From: Anoplolepis gracilipes
Taxonomy: Eukaryota; Arthropoda; Insecta; Hymenoptera; Formicidae
DNA length: 64,000 bases
Direction of reading: 5' to 3'
Assembly (NCBI RefSeq): GCF_047496725.1
Contig: NC_132986.1
Coordinates: 8,764,031 to 8,828,030, forward strand
Shown here in pieces: positions 39,274 through 52,340 of the stretch; within the stretch, counting starts at the first letter, position 1; the number at the start of each line of letters is the position of its first letter. The position numbers and the translations under genes were made by a program. The notes below the pieces were generated by a model that saw only the letters and a program-made list of their open reading frames with translations, was not told the DNA's origin and did no database searches.

Positions 39274-39326
39274 CATATATATATACATATATATTGTATA
39301 TACATATATATATATATATATATACA
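39274..39326. repeat. TA-rich microsatellite
   Basis: Imperfect TA repeat with ACATA interruptions; self-complementary. Confidence 0.9.
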
Positions 39327-41218
39327 CCCTCTTTGGATATATACCGAGCACGCACAGTTAGTGCTCGGTTAGCCAGTCGACCGGTCTTATCTCGCGCGAT
39401 GTGCGCGAATTAAAATGTACTTTATGGCCTGTGTCAGGCGATAATAATCGCCAGCGAGACACCGCGCGCGAGGATCCTCGTCGTTGCTTTCTCGCGAGTG
39501 CGTTCAGGATATATATGCACGGTATATGCACGGTATATGCACGAACTTTCTCGACGATCGCAGATCGTCAACGGGATTAAAAAGAAATCGGCAGCGCGTT
39601 ATCGCGATCGCAAGGCATGACCGGAAAGCGTAAAGTTAGTATAATTGAAGTAATAATGAACGTAACTATACGGACATAACTTTACTTACAAAACGTCAAA
39701 TGATTGTGTACAATTATGTTATAATTTATTTGCAGCACGATGCAATTCGATCGTTGCTCTTCATCGAAATCGACAAGTCACGATATATATACATATAAAT
39801 ACATATATCGTTATTAAATAGTTATAAATCGTTTAATATAATTTCACATGGCAGTCTCGATGAATATAAATCGCGTGTGCTAATCTCGAAATTTTGACAA
39901 TTAAATCGAATCAAAACGCCGCTCGCGATTATTTTCTCCACTTTTGCCAGATTGCTCTACCCTGAGAAGATGCCATAACGAGCGACGTTGATAAATAGCG
40001 AACGCTTTCGAGAGAATCCCGCATAATTACATACCTATGCTCGCTCGTGGATGTTCGCCATATGCAACAGTTAAGATTATATTCGAACATATCGTTTTGT
40101 TCGATTCCATCGATCGAAAATTATCCTCGATTATTTCTGAAATATTAAAATCCCATCGTCGTAAATTAGCGTTAAATAATGGGAAATTCATTAATTTTTT
40201 TCTCTCCTACCTCGTGATTATAAACAATAATATATTTTCACCTAAATTAAATTATTAAAAATATTTCTTATCTTTGAGCCATTCGTTGAGCATCCGCTCT
40301 AATTAATTCACGCTCGAGCGTAATTCGTTATCATCCTCATCAAAGCGACAAACACGGCAAACACCTGCCTACGGAATCGTCATTGGCGCGATCGACGAAC
40401 CCGATCGGATATAGCGGATAAACCGGATAACGCAATATCCACGCCACTGCGAGCACGATCTGTGGTCGGATGTATCAATGTCAGGCGCTAATAACACCTC
40501 GACTGCTCGTTCGCGGGCGTCCGAACTGCATGTAACAACAACGGCTGGCAGCTAATTCCGAACAATGATATAATTACATAGTATTCGCTATTATCTCGAG
40601 TGCGCGATGTATACATGGATGCGGAGAAATTAGAAGATTGCGAGTTACACGACGACCGGTTAGACACGATCGTTGATAGGAAGAAGTATTCCTCGAGATG
40701 CTGGAAAAACACAAATTAATTATGAGAAGGAATCTTTTTCGTCCAACGCGCACGAAGAACTTGCCAACTATCGCGACCGTGCAAGAAATCAACCGCTCAC
40801 ATGTATGTATAGTCGACGTCCTTGATTAAAAATTAAACTTAACTTAAGTAACAAAAAGAGATGGCCTAACAGTCTTTAGTCGGCGCTTTGAAGAAACGCC
40901 AATCAAAATTAGATGCTTGAATAGCTAAGAAAAAAAATTGAAACAACAGGATCAGTATACTTTTTTTTTTTCTTTTACCGTCAGCAGAAATCATAAACCG
41001 GACAGGTTAATATTATTTGGATATTGTTATGCGTAAACTGAAAGCATATGCACGGGAATATCTTCTTTTTTGTCGATTAAAATCGCCCAAGTTTCAGAGA
41101 GAGAAAGAAAGATGATATCGGATGATTCATTCCACAAGATTACATTAGAAATCTAGGCGTGTCGACCTAAAGCCGGTTCCTCGATTCGGCATCTTGAGAT
41201 CGCGGTGCCGTGTTTTAT

Positions 41219-41271
41219 TAAAAAAAAAAAAAAAAAAAAAAAAAATAATATATATATATATATATATATAA
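41219..41271. repeat. Poly-A plus (TA)n compound repeat
   Basis: 27 A-rich bases followed by TA; same A-then-TA architecture as 31453-31505. Confidence 0.9.
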
Positions 41272-41602
41272 ATAATTTCAGTTGTTCCAAAAATGATGCA
41301 GACTCGACAAAAGTATATATTCTTGTGCGAGGTTAATAGTTCAAATTCGTTCATTTATATATTTAATATATTATATCGTAAAACGATAACACAATCACGT
41401 ATATTATTATCTGTATTTTAGCGTGTACCGGCACACAATCGCCTGCTTTTTTTTTTATTCACTGTCGGAAAATATTCGATTGACAAAACTTAAACAAAAA
41501 TATATAAATCATGCAACTCTTAAGTAAACGGATCTCCCGTCCAATCAAAGTCCCCACGCGACGATCGATATTATTAATTATCATCGGTTATAATTTTCTC
41601 TG

Positions 41603-41604
<2 letters not shown>

Positions 41605-41647
<43 letters not shown>
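41605..41647. repeat. (TC)n microsatellite
   Basis: Pure TC, about 43 bp. Confidence 0.95.
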
Positions 41648-41650
<3 letters not shown>

Positions 41651-43410
41651 AATAGCTATAAAGATTAAAATGTAGGAGCATTAACTCTACCACGGATTCC
41701 TACCTAACTTGCTGGATCGATATCTCGCAATCACGTGGTATTTATCCCGTAAGCCTATATTCGTGCGCGAAAGGAAAAAGCGCGTAAACGGTCGCACGTA
41801 AAGCTGAGGTAAGGAGGCATCCGTGAAGACGTACGTAGAATCGAGAGAGGAAGGAAGAAAACTACAGATGACGGGCCTCGCGAAGGAAGAAAGAGCGGAA
41901 TACCAAGGAGAAGAGGTGGCATGCGTGCATCACGCGAACGGACCGCACGCGTGTATAAAGATGGCTCCTCGCCCTCGACAAAACTGGCAAACACTGCTCG
42001 AGTTGGTTGACTGGGCTGACGACTCCGGTAGTCTGGGCACCCTTCAAGGGTATATCATAGGGGCTATCAGGCGTTCATGTACGTAAGATCGGCTCGACAT
42101 GGACTCGCGCGGGAATCATTACTATAGAAGCAGCTACTCGAGAGCCTCGATTTTGATTGACGCGTGACGTTGCGCCAAACTCGGCGGCACGCGAGCTAAA
42201 TAGACGGCCTCGCTCGAAAGAAGCTGCCACTGCCTTCTCGATCGGCACTGATTTCGCCCTAGCAAAGTCGCAAACAATCGCGATTTTGCCCCGCCATAAT
42301 CCACGCCATACGGTGGCGCCGAAACGTCCTCGAACCCCACGCCTCTAGACTATACTGATCATACTTAAGTATCCTTTCGTAATGCTATGTATAGGCTCAT
42401 AAACAACTAAAAAAAAAGAAAGAGAAAAATCATATCAATTATAGTTAATGCTAATCGCGAGGTTTGTGCAATCGACCCGAATAAGTGTAGGCGGTATACG
42501 AGCCGAGTTCTAACAACGACTTGATTCCTCTTAAACGCTCAAGTTCTAACTGCCACCTAGCTTCTCGGGGTGGTCTCGTGCGTCGTTTAATTACCATGTG
42601 TAACGAGTTGGAGTGGCTAGCGTGCACACGAAAGCCCTCTCTCGCCAAAGGGGTGCGATATGCTCGCTGACGTCGTCCACGAATCACTCGAAATTACCGA
42701 GTATCGTTGTGACAGGCCGGCTCGCGAGAGGCGGAAAGGACGCCTTTCGTGCAGTTTGCACATGACGGCCTGCACCGACGAAAACTTGAAATTCGTTCGG
42801 ACTGCAGCATTCCGATGTAAGACTGTAATATGCTGGCGATATTACCGAGAGCGACGCGACGCATAATTATGGCAATTACACAGTCCAAATGCGGCGACTT
42901 TCCGGATTAAGAAGTTCTCCAGTCTATCGCGTATACTTTCCGTAATTCAGTGAGAAAAACATATATTGTCGAATAAATTATTGCCTTTGGTTGTGAGATA
43001 TCTGCTAGTTAATCGCAACGTAATAATTCAATGCTTGAGCGACGCGTATCTCGTCGAAATGTTTCATATCATTTCCGCACAATCAATCATTCGTTAATTA
43101 TATATTTGTAAATTATATATATGACACAAACAATCTCTCTGCTCTATGTGAATTAAACTAGATATATTTGCCGTACGTTTCAGCACTCGATTGATCAACC
43201 GTAATCTGAACGAGACACAAGTGATTTCATAATTTTTTCATAAATGAAAATAAACACGAGTAACGATATCGTGAAGATAATAACCCATTCTAGCTAAACA
43301 GTCACAGAGAAATATGAAATAAAAAGAGATAGAAGAAACTAATCGTCTAATGCACATCGCTACTATCGGATATGAGCGATTACGATAACAAGATAGCGAT
43401 ATAGTTGGGG

Positions 43411-43443
43411 TAGAGAGAGAGAAAGAGAGAGAAAGAGAGAGAG
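43411..43443. repeat. (GA)n microsatellite
   Basis: GA run with AAA interruptions. Confidence 0.9.
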
Positions 43444-45415
43444 GATTTGTATTGACCTTCGGATCAATTCCGTTAAATCCGCGGTCGCATAAAATTGTTG
43501 TCGTAAAGGATTTACGGACCTGAGCGCACCGGTAGCACGACACGTCCACGACGAGGTTCGTTCCATCGAGGCACAGCTTACTCGACGTGAACACGCGATT
43601 GCATGTACAAATGCGGGATTCTTAAACGCGTCTCCCGAGAGAAATGGTTAAGAGCCCGCGGTGCTCGCGCCGAATGTTTTCCGTAATGCAGGACACGATA
43701 CTACGAGAAATCCATACAATATCGATTAAAGGAAGCATTTTATTATAATCTATTACATATTTCCTATAAAGCTTTTTTTCAAGCCTCTCCGTTTATGATG
43801 AAACATGATTGTTCTGATTGATAAAAAAAAGTAGAAAATTTGTCAAAAACTTTCCCGACTTACAATTATTCAATCTATCTATAAATCCATCTCGAATTAT
43901 TTGCGAATTTATGTGAATATATGTATTATGTGTAATAAATGTATTCCTGTGAGAGATCGAGTCCATCCAACATGGGGTAACGATAAAAATACAGAAGGAT
44001 TATAAAGACCCTTGTTTCACTCGATGAGTTGTATCGCGTTTTAGTCACCGGGCGAAAGCGAAAGATGCGCTCTTGGGGATGGTTCTTTACGAGGGCGGCA
44101 GTATCGTCGCAACAAGGGTGAATCAAGGGGAAGGAACGAAACGGGACTCGTGGGTCCCGCTGTCGCAGTCAGCTGTTTTAATGTGGGTCACTGGTTCGCG
44201 CAGAAACAATCGATTTTAGCTCCTGTGACGCGACGTGCGTGGGCCATTGTTAAAAGTATGTAACGCAATCCGAGCGCTCTCGTCGACGAGAATAAAACTT
44301 GGACCGAATCTTGTTGAGCACGCTTGTGCCTTGGAAACGCCACTGGCTCGTGAGATTTTGCGCTTTTATTCTTTCCAGATTAACAATAAAATCCGCGATA
44401 AAAGATCTACAAAGATCAAGCGCATGGCCTGTATTTGATTATCAAGTGAACTAAAGATTATCTAAAAATTTTCTATATACGATGTGTATATAATTTATAA
44501 TTGAAAACAATTGAATCTTTACAGTCTTTGATTTGATAATATAGATAAATATAGATTTAAATAGAAAATTGTTAATAATTTACTATTATTAAAGTTGACG
44601 GAAAGAGAGATTATACGCAATGTATTGTATAAGCGGCTTCAAATAACACGTCATCATTTATAAATTCTGTGAAAGGATCGTTCGCATCTTTTAAATGATA
44701 CGAGAAATTAACTTTCGCGCTTCGATCAAACCGTATCCACCGACCATCATGATTGGCAAGAATTAACAGTGCGGCGGAAAATATAAGATATCAACGCAAC
44801 AGTCGCGTATTTAACGCTTTAAATTGGGAGTCTTTCTTAGGTTCCGTCGAATGCACGGCCGAGAACGATAGAGAACGCCGAAAGGGAAACGCGGAACGGG
44901 AGCCTGGCGCCATTGCGATACAATACGAGGCCCCGATGACTTGCATTTGTATCTCGCCATCAAGAGGCCTCGTGATTATAGCCATGGGCCCGCTCGCATC
45001 CTGCTCTCTCTCTCTTCTGGGCGTACCGTACACGGGTTCCCATCGTCCTCGAGAAAGGATCTCGTCTTACCACATGCAGACGGCCGGCAGACGATACAGA
45101 TCGCGATAATAATATTGTGACTTTATCATTGCACGCGCAGCCAACACACACTCCCTCTTCCCTCTTCCCTATTCTTCTTGGATACAAATTAACGCTCTCT
45201 TTAATTACTCCGCACCCGCACGATTAGATCGCGCAGTTTGGCGTCTCTCAGATGCCTCGCGATTAGACATTGAATGTTAAAAAGAGCGACAATTGAATTT
45301 CCTTTAAATCGATTGACAAGTATTATAAAACGGTCAAGTTTATCGAGCATTACGATAATTCAAAATGAATGTAATTGCGCAAACACATTAACAACTTTTC
45401 TTATATCTTTTTATC

Positions 45416-45472
45416 AAAAAAAAAAAAAAAAAATAAATAAATAAATAAATAAATAAAAATAAAAAATAAAAT
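45416..45472. repeat. Poly-A and (AAAT)n tract
   Basis: A-run followed by six AAAT tetranucleotides and degenerate A/T. Confidence 0.9.
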
Positions 45473-46737
45473 TGTTAAGCTTTACAAGTTTTGCGAACAC
45501 AGGGACGAAATAAAAGAGAAGTGGCGAATATCTTGCATGGCTACAACGGTCGGCCATCTTTGGCCAACGTTATAGAACGAGAAGCGAGCAGCAGCGTTAA
45601 AAAGAGGGAGAAGTTCGGAGAAACAACGAGAAAAAGAACGGTGGGTGGGTAGCTGGATTTTAATCCTTCTTGTTTGTCTTTGCATTAATTATCCAGAATT
45701 AAGAACGCTGCTCGACCGCGGCGCCGCGCGCAGCCGGATTACTGGCTTTATTATTACTTGTTGCAGATTATTAATTACCGAGAATTATGAGCGAAGCGCG
45801 GGAATAGGCTGTGGGTGGTGATGGCGAACGGCATCGTGGGCGGAGGGCGGAGGGCGGCGGACGGATGCTGGGAAGAAAGGCACCCCTCTCAGATTTGTGT
45901 TTTCAATTAATTTCCGTAAATTAAGAACGATTGTGTAAGAAGAGATTAGTGACCGCTGGCCGTGCTTTGAAAGCTGTAAAGATACCGTAAATGAAGAAGG
46001 TCGCTCTGCGCTCCGATTTCTCGAGTATGGCGTAAATTAAACAACTCGATAAACTACCGCAGCTACAGATGTTGCAGAAAGCGACGAATAAACAAAGAAA
46101 TAAATGAATAAATAAGCGGTAATATATCCTTGATGTTGGTGATTATAAATTATTAAATGGCCCTGGCACGAGTACCGAAATGGCTAATAACTGACCGGCG
46201 TTCGAATGCGTTACGATGCACTCGAGTTTTCCAATCGAGGCGGAACAATTTCCACTTTTTATCAATAAAAAGTCAGCGTGCGGCTGTGTTTTTATCGCGT
46301 TACTGTATATTATAAAGTTCAAGGCTCTATATCCGCTTCGCGGTTTTCATCGATTCCACCAGTTCCCTGTGAATTATTCTCACGGCAACTAGTATACGGC
46401 AAACAGTACAAGGCGCGGACTTGGTTTTCGGTTATGGGATTAATCGACAAGCAGATTTAATGGAGAGACACACACATACATATACATACATACACGTACA
46501 CACACGTCGTGGGGGAGTCTATGTACGTAGGAGCACGACGGCAACACACGCGCTTATATATGTATCTCGATGAAAAGTAATGCTAACAATGGGGTCATGC
46601 GAGCCTTTATAATATCACGCTGGCGGCCCAATTCCCCGTGCAGGATACGGAACGGGAAAAAAAGGCCGAGAGGCCTGCCAGCTGCTGTAAACGATACAAT
46701 TACCAGATAGATACGTGCTAGTGTGTACGGAGAGAAA

Positions 46738-46740
<3 letters not shown>

Positions 46741-46776
<36 letters not shown>
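46741..46776. repeat. (AG)n microsatellite
   Basis: Pure AG, about 36 bp. Confidence 0.95.
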
Positions 46777-46781
<5 letters not shown>

Positions 46782-47092
46782 AAAAGGAGACCGATCGTCC
46801 TCCACTCGGCGTCGCTGCAGCAAAAGAACCGAGCGATCCCTTTTCGAGACGTCCGTCCGTCGAATAATATCGCGATGCTTTCCGTCAGCCACGAAGAGAG
46901 CACAGTCGCGTTCATACGAGGACTTTACCGAGCCCTATTTGTGTATTCGTGCAGTTAACACGAGCGCATAGATATTAAAAGCTTACGTAGCCTATAACCA
47001 CGCATCGGCGCACGGCAACAACCAGGAGCTGGGAGGAGCGAGCAGAGGAAATAAATATTAATAACGGCTTTCTGCTGCCATCTCGCTCTCGT

Positions 47093-47116
47093 TCTCTCTC
47101 TCTCTCTCTCTCTCTC
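47093..47116. repeat. (TC)n microsatellite
   Basis: Short pure TC run. Confidence 0.9.
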
Positions 47117-47669
47117 ATTCTGTTCTACTCTTGCTCTTCCCCTTTTCACCCCCTCTCTTCTCCGGGTTCTATTCTCTGTGTACTACCCCCTTCTTTCCTC
47201 TCTCCTCCCTGTGTCTCTCGCTCTCTCACAATATGTCTGTGCATTGTTAGAGCCATTACGGGAGCCAATTAATCTATGCACAATTTTATAATTAAACGGC
47301 TAATAGCGCATAGAATTATAGTCCAGGGCCGCGCGCACTCCCACGTAGTTTCTGGCTGGTTGTTGTTATGCCAGGTACATATACACTAAGCGCTGTGCTC
47401 GTGGATAAGGATAGAGAAAAATTATGTTATGCCTGTATGTGTTCCCCTCTGTGTGCTTTTTCCTTCTTTCCTTCTTTGTCTCCCTGGCGCGACCTCTTTT
47501 CGCGGATTCCCAATTAGAGGCTCAATTCCGAATAGGTAGTTTGCGCGCGATCGTTCGTCCGTCCGACCGAGTTAGGCGAATTAATTGATATAATTGACTC
47601 GTCTCGTTAGCTATGCGCAACGCGGCCGCATTATTATTTCCTCGCCGATTACCGTAGGGCCCGCATAAA

Positions 47670-47750
<81 letters not shown>
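47670..47750. repeat. (TG)n(TA)n compound microsatellite
   Basis: About 13 bp of TG followed by about 68 bp of pure TA; the longest TA tract in the window. Confidence 0.95.
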
Positions 47751-47757
<7 letters not shown>

Positions 47758-48347
47758 CGAGATATACGACGCGAATAATTATTGCAGTCGATTATTTTTG
47801 TTTTCAATATATACTATAACAAGAATATTTGTTGGCGTTTTCGATCAAGATAGCGGCTCCCCAGATACGCGTCTCGGATAAGAAAAATCGAAAAATAACA
47901 ATGTTGTCAAGATAGGCAGCGTCTCGCGATGAGAAATAAACGCGGCATTTAAAAATACACCAAGCGGCGGTAACGATTCACGCATCGTGCGCTCGTTACC
48001 ACGCGTGTCTCGTGCGCGCGCGCGCGCTCGCGCACACGCAATTCCGCATAGCAAACTCGGCACGCGGCTATCCGCATTCGCCGTCGTCTGTATACTCCGC
48101 TTTTTAACGTTATTATTATTAACTCGGCAACGCACAAAATACGGCGCGTCCGGCGCAATTCGGTTCTATATCTCTGAGCCGTCCGGACGGAACAACGCAG
48201 CCGGCGCCGCGCAGTAAACCGCAAGAAAAATCCTCCTGAATTATCGGTGCGGTTCTGGGCACATGCTGTTGTATCAGTCCGGTAGAAGCGTAGAACGGCG
48301 CCGGGGTCGATGTGCACTTGTGTATATGTATGTAGGTGTGCATGCGC

Positions 48348-48403
48348 GCTTGCTTGCTTGCTTGCTTGTTGTATGTGTGTGTGTGTGTATGTGTGTGTGT
48401 GTT
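48348..48403. repeat. (CTTG)n and (TG)n compound repeat
   Basis: Five CTTG tetranucleotides, then TG runs. Confidence 0.9.
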
Positions 48404-49567
48404 TGACTCGTCGTAGATGTGGCTCGCCTGTGTGTATCCGTTGCTGCCGCTACCGTTGCCGTGCATTATCAGAATGTAACGACGTCAGCGGTACACGCGA
48501 TCGGACCGCACAGGCAGGCCGTGTCGCAGCCTCTTGATCATCCTATTTTTCAAGCGCGACCGTCGTCGTCTCGCTCTTTTTCAATCGATATCCGCGCGAT
48601 CTTCCGCGATCAGAGTCGGCGAAATGTATCCAAAAATTTATCAAAGAAGCGAGAAACTTGTTTCTTTCAATCTTCAAATCGAATGACGCGACGATTGTTA
48701 CTGAATATAATATCATTGTCACTAATAATTAATTGTCATATAATCGTCATCTGCTTTCGACATTAAAATAATTTATAAATACAAATTTCAAAACTGTTGT
48801 TGGATAAAAAGTTATTCATAAGATAAACAATTTAATCGATTTTTAGATTAAAACAAATTTTATAATATAAAAGACAGAGAAAGTTGACAAGAGTTTACGA
48901 TGAAACGGAGAAGTAAAATTATTCAACTTACGAATAAAGAATATGATGTCGAGAAAATTGAACGCAAATCGAGCATCTACGACTGGACGTTCGTATTGCG
49001 AGAAAGAATAAACTGCACGATAAACGACAAAACGAGCTCGAGAAAGGCGAGAGACACCCGCACGAGCCGACGGCTCGCGGAGCTCTGTTCTGTGACTGCT
49101 ATTCCGGATTATTCGGATCCCTGCGATCCCTACGAGTTTCCTCCTTCTTCCTCTCGCGCTCGCTCTCTCCTTCTGGCTATCTCCGACTCTTTCACTCTGT
49201 CCCTCGGGATATCCCTCGATTCCCTCTCGCTCTGTCCCTCTCTCCGTGTCGCGTTGAATCCGTTTCCGTTGTGACTGCCGCTGCGCGTCGCTCGCCGAAC
49301 AAATATTGCCCAATTGCCATGCGATTTACGATTTGCCGCACATCTCGAAGAACCTCGTCCGTTTCGCGACAGTTAAACACGTGCAAATGGATCAACGAAT
49401 TATCGAGAGTTTATCGTCGAATCTATCGTTTGATACGAAACATCGATCAATAGAACGAGCCGGATTAATAAACGATATCGCGCAGGAGGACAACATTTTA
49501 GCCGACGACCTTAAATCCCCTCGTTCCGTTTACCATTCCGTTTCGTCTGTCGTCTACCTCGTGGGTG

Positions 49568-49570
<3 letters not shown>

Positions 49571-49636
<66 letters not shown>
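49571..49636. repeat. (GA)n microsatellite near dac exon 1
   Basis: About 66 bp GA, 1.1 kb downstream of the dac exon 1 donor. Confidence 0.95.
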
Positions 49637-50710
49637 CTTGTACAACCATGCTCTCCTCCTCTCGCCCGGCATCCTCTCTTTCTCTCCCTCGTCGGGGACG
49701 ATTCATTCAGAGAAACTGCCGTGAAAGGGACACCTGTTGGCGCGGGAACTTGGTGACAATACTAGAAACGAGAAGCACGTGCCAATACTATGACTCGGAT
49801 ATCTTAATTCTCTCTCTTTTTTTCTTATAATGCAGCCGTGTAGTGCATCGGTGCATGGGATTTTATTCGTATACTTTGAATGAATATTATTTTACAAATG
49901 CGATACGTTTTTCGTTTTGGCATAATTCCGTTGAATGTAAATAAAGCTATTGCCGAAACGGCATTCCTTTCAAACCGTAAAATACAATTTCGCGAAGCAA
50001 TTTCGATGCATGAGGATCGCTCGTGAATGGCCTATACGAAAAACCCTGAGGGTCACCGGGAGCCGTTTTCGATGATGATCAAGTCTTAAGGAGCGGTAGG
50101 TGGTGCACAATTAAAGTACTTTTTCGCCGACTGGTAGCGGGCGCGAAAGCCAAGCCGAGGTACAGGCGAAGATAAAGTGCTGCCCAGCGGCGACACCGCG
50201 CGTTATTAATGTATGCGAAGATCGTAGCTTCTGTTTGCAACGGCGAGGCTCGCGTCAAAATATGCAAGCAGATGTACGCGAGTCGTATTTCCGGAATCTT
50301 CTTCTTCTCGTTATGAAAATTGATTCGCATTAACATCGATAAATATCCACTTATTCATCACTAAATCTGAATTGAATTTTTCGTTTGCACAGATTCGTTT
50401 GCAGAAATGTCCGGAACATATAGCAATGGCATGATTGCCACGAGGCAGAATGAAGAATGTCAAAACTGGTTTCATCGAAATTACCAGTCATAATCCTGAG
50501 CGCTCTGTTCTCTTCATCCTGAGTGCTCGTTCTGCACACTCGCTCATCCGCTTTGTTATTACCGAACTTGAAGGAATGTAAATCGACCTAAGAACGCCTA
50601 TGCACGAGACTCGCAACCGAGAGACCGACGAAAATCGACGACCTAATCGAAGGAGAAATAGAAACTACCGAGAAGAACCGTTGTCGTGTCATCTTTCTTG
50701 AAACGTCGTC

Positions 50711-50719
50711 ACCTACCTG
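50711..50719 (-). promoter_or_regulatory. dac: 5' splice donor of dac exon 1
   Basis: Read on the minus strand the junction is CAG/GTAGGT, a close match to the metazoan donor consensus. It sits just after the DCTTA codons that end the conserved DACHbox-N domain. The exon leaves the bases AG, so the next exon must supply one base of an Arg or Ser codon. Reading through the donor meets TAG at 50713-50715, which supports splicing here. Confidence 0.85.
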
Positions 50720-51495
50720 GCCGTAGTGCAGTCCCTGTAAAGAACGTCGAAGTCCTTGCAGCTGAGCAGCTTGCACCGATTGACGCCGGGTTGAATGGCT
50801 CCGAGGCCGCGTAAGATTCTAACTTGCTCGACGTTACACACCAATGGTACGATATCCAGCCGCTTGAGCTTGGTATAGACTGTGTGAAGGCCGCCCACGA
50901 GATGTTTGAGAAACAGCTCGAAGGCCTGTGGCAAGCAGAGCATCGTGTCACCGGCGATAATAAACGCCGCGACTTTCTGGCCGCGATAATCGACCAACTT
51001 GCACTCGTTGGCAGTAGGATCGCTAGTACTGATCGGTGGTGGGCTGTTGTAAGATCGCGGCGGTAAGACCGCGTGATGAGCAGCCATCAGCTCCAACGGT
51101 GAGCCATGGTGACCGCTCAGCATACCGCCGAGTTGGCCCAGCAATCCCAATCCCGGCGGCGGTAAGCCCGGCATACGAGGAACCATTCCCGGTGGTGCCC
51201 CAGGTCCACCTCCGGCCGATAACGGCGGTGGACTCAAAGGAAGACCCTGAGGTGGCGAACCTCTCGTGGGCGATCCCGGTGTCGGTACACCGCGATGCTG
51301 TTGCTGCTGATGATCGCGGATCTGATCGCGCCCGTGCGACTGCTGATGGGATGGCGGTGGTTGATGCTGACTGCCGTGGAGTTGCTGTTGCTGACTCTGT
51401 TGCGTCGACGGGCTGTGCGGATGTTTCGGACTGCCGGTTATGGGACTGGCACGGCTGCTGTGATCGGAAGAGCTGTCCATTGCTCCGTGGTCCAT
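50717..51495 (-). CDS. dac: Dachshund transcription cofactor, first coding exon (partial gene)
   Basis: Dachshund is a nuclear Ski/Sno-family transcription cofactor of the retinal determination network (with eyeless, eyes absent and sine oculis) and also patterns legs, antennae and brain. The exon encodes 259 full codons plus two bases. The start is the first in-frame ATG (51493-51495) after a TAA at 51727-51729; a second ATG (51478-51480) five codons on has a better -3 base and could be used instead. Residues 1-30 are Ser-rich. Residues about 30-75 are rich in Gln and His. Residues about 75-160 are Pro/Gly-rich and probably disordered. Residues about 165-259 form the Ski/Sno/Dac DACHbox-N domain, recognised by VDYRGQKVAAFIIAG, LCLPQAFELFLKHLVGG, NVEQVRILRGLGAIQPGVN and KDFDVLYRDCTTA. 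The open frame runs into a stop only after crossing a consensus donor (CAG/GTAGGT), so the exon ends at 50717 in phase 2. Downstream exons, including the C-terminal coiled coil, are not in view. The identification is certain; the exact start is less so. Confidence 0.95.
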
Positions 51496-52202
51496 GGGAG
51501 GTCGGAAACGCGCGTCCCTGTTTTTTCTCGTAGAGACGACGAGACACTCTGCCACGTCCTTGTCGCCAGCGATACGATCCGTGTCGTCTCTGACGTTCAA
51601 TGTCGTCACTGTGTTCGCCCGTTGGCGAATATCGCGGTGCGACTCGAACGTAGGAGCGTGAATTGTTTCAATGCATGTTAAAGCATGTTTCTTCCGATCC
51701 TCTTTGTGAGCTTTCTTCGACGATATTTAACGTGTAGAAATCGCAAACGATTTACGATTTTAAAACTGCGCCAAACTAACACTCTTCAAACGTGTCGCTT
51801 ATCACTGCAAGTAAATGTTGCGCGTCTCGACATATGTCAAACCGCACGATTTCTTCAGTCCTCACACGCACGTGAACCTCTGTGTCCATAACAATTTTTA
51901 GTCCACTACGCGGATATCTAATTTTCACCGATCCATCGCGAAAACGTTTAACTCAACTTTAAATAACGACGATGATTATGAGGACGATGACGATATGACA
52001 ACAGTCCGCGGCACTGAGTTTGTCAGCGAGACGTAGCAACTTGTTCACTAGCTCACGATGATGATGTCTTCATATCACAATAAACGGAAAACTGCTACAC
52101 CACGACGATTACACGGATAAAAGAGACGCGTAAATACGAGAGAACTGCAACGTGTATACGAATTACGACTGTGATAATGTCAATGATGGGATGACAGCGA
52201 GG
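51496..52202 (-). promoter_or_regulatory. dac: 5' leader / upstream region of dac
   Basis: The segment lies directly upstream of the dac start. In the dac frame it stays open back to the TAA at 51727-51729 but contains no ATG, so it is read as 5' untranslated leader. The transcription start was not located: no clear TATA box with initiator stands out, which is usual for developmental genes. Some of this could be promoter rather than leader, and a noncoding upstream exon is possible. Confidence 0.5.
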
Positions 52203-52212
52203 ATGACGACGA

Positions 52213-52295
<83 letters not shown>

Positions 52296-52340
52296 ACGAC
52301 GACGACGGCGGTGGTGGCGGCGGCGACGATGACGACGGAG
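52203..52340. repeat. GAC/GGC triplet tract upstream of dac
   Basis: A period-3 repeat of GAC and GGC on the plus strand (GTC and GCC in dac orientation), about 140 bp with few interruptions. It lies 0.7 kb upstream of the dac ATG, in the probable leader or promoter. Open frames in it (poly-Thr/Ala, poly-Val, poly-Ser/Pro) are products of the repeat, not genes. Confidence 0.9.

Larger units (their letters stand above)
24154..50710. other. Noncoding stretch, no gene recognised
   Basis: Apart from hairpins and microsatellites no gene was recognised. 25067-25700 is open in several frames on both strands at once, because of GC- and GA-rich composition. 31244-31825 is an AT-rich open frame that begins on a TTG and crosses an A/TA microsatellite. 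Neither is accepted as coding. Confidence 0.5.

Noticed and set aside
41823..42086. Plus-strand frame containing a plausible-looking globular stretch (NWQTLLELVDWADDSGSLGTLQGY)
   Set aside because: No family was recognised, it starts on a non-ATG or ambiguous codon, and the antisense strand is also open. It was kept out of the gene list for lack of support.
51036..51681. Plus-strand open frames of 128-165 codons over the dac exon
   Set aside because: They are antisense shadows of the GC-rich, Gln/Pro-coding dac exon; none has a recognisable domain.
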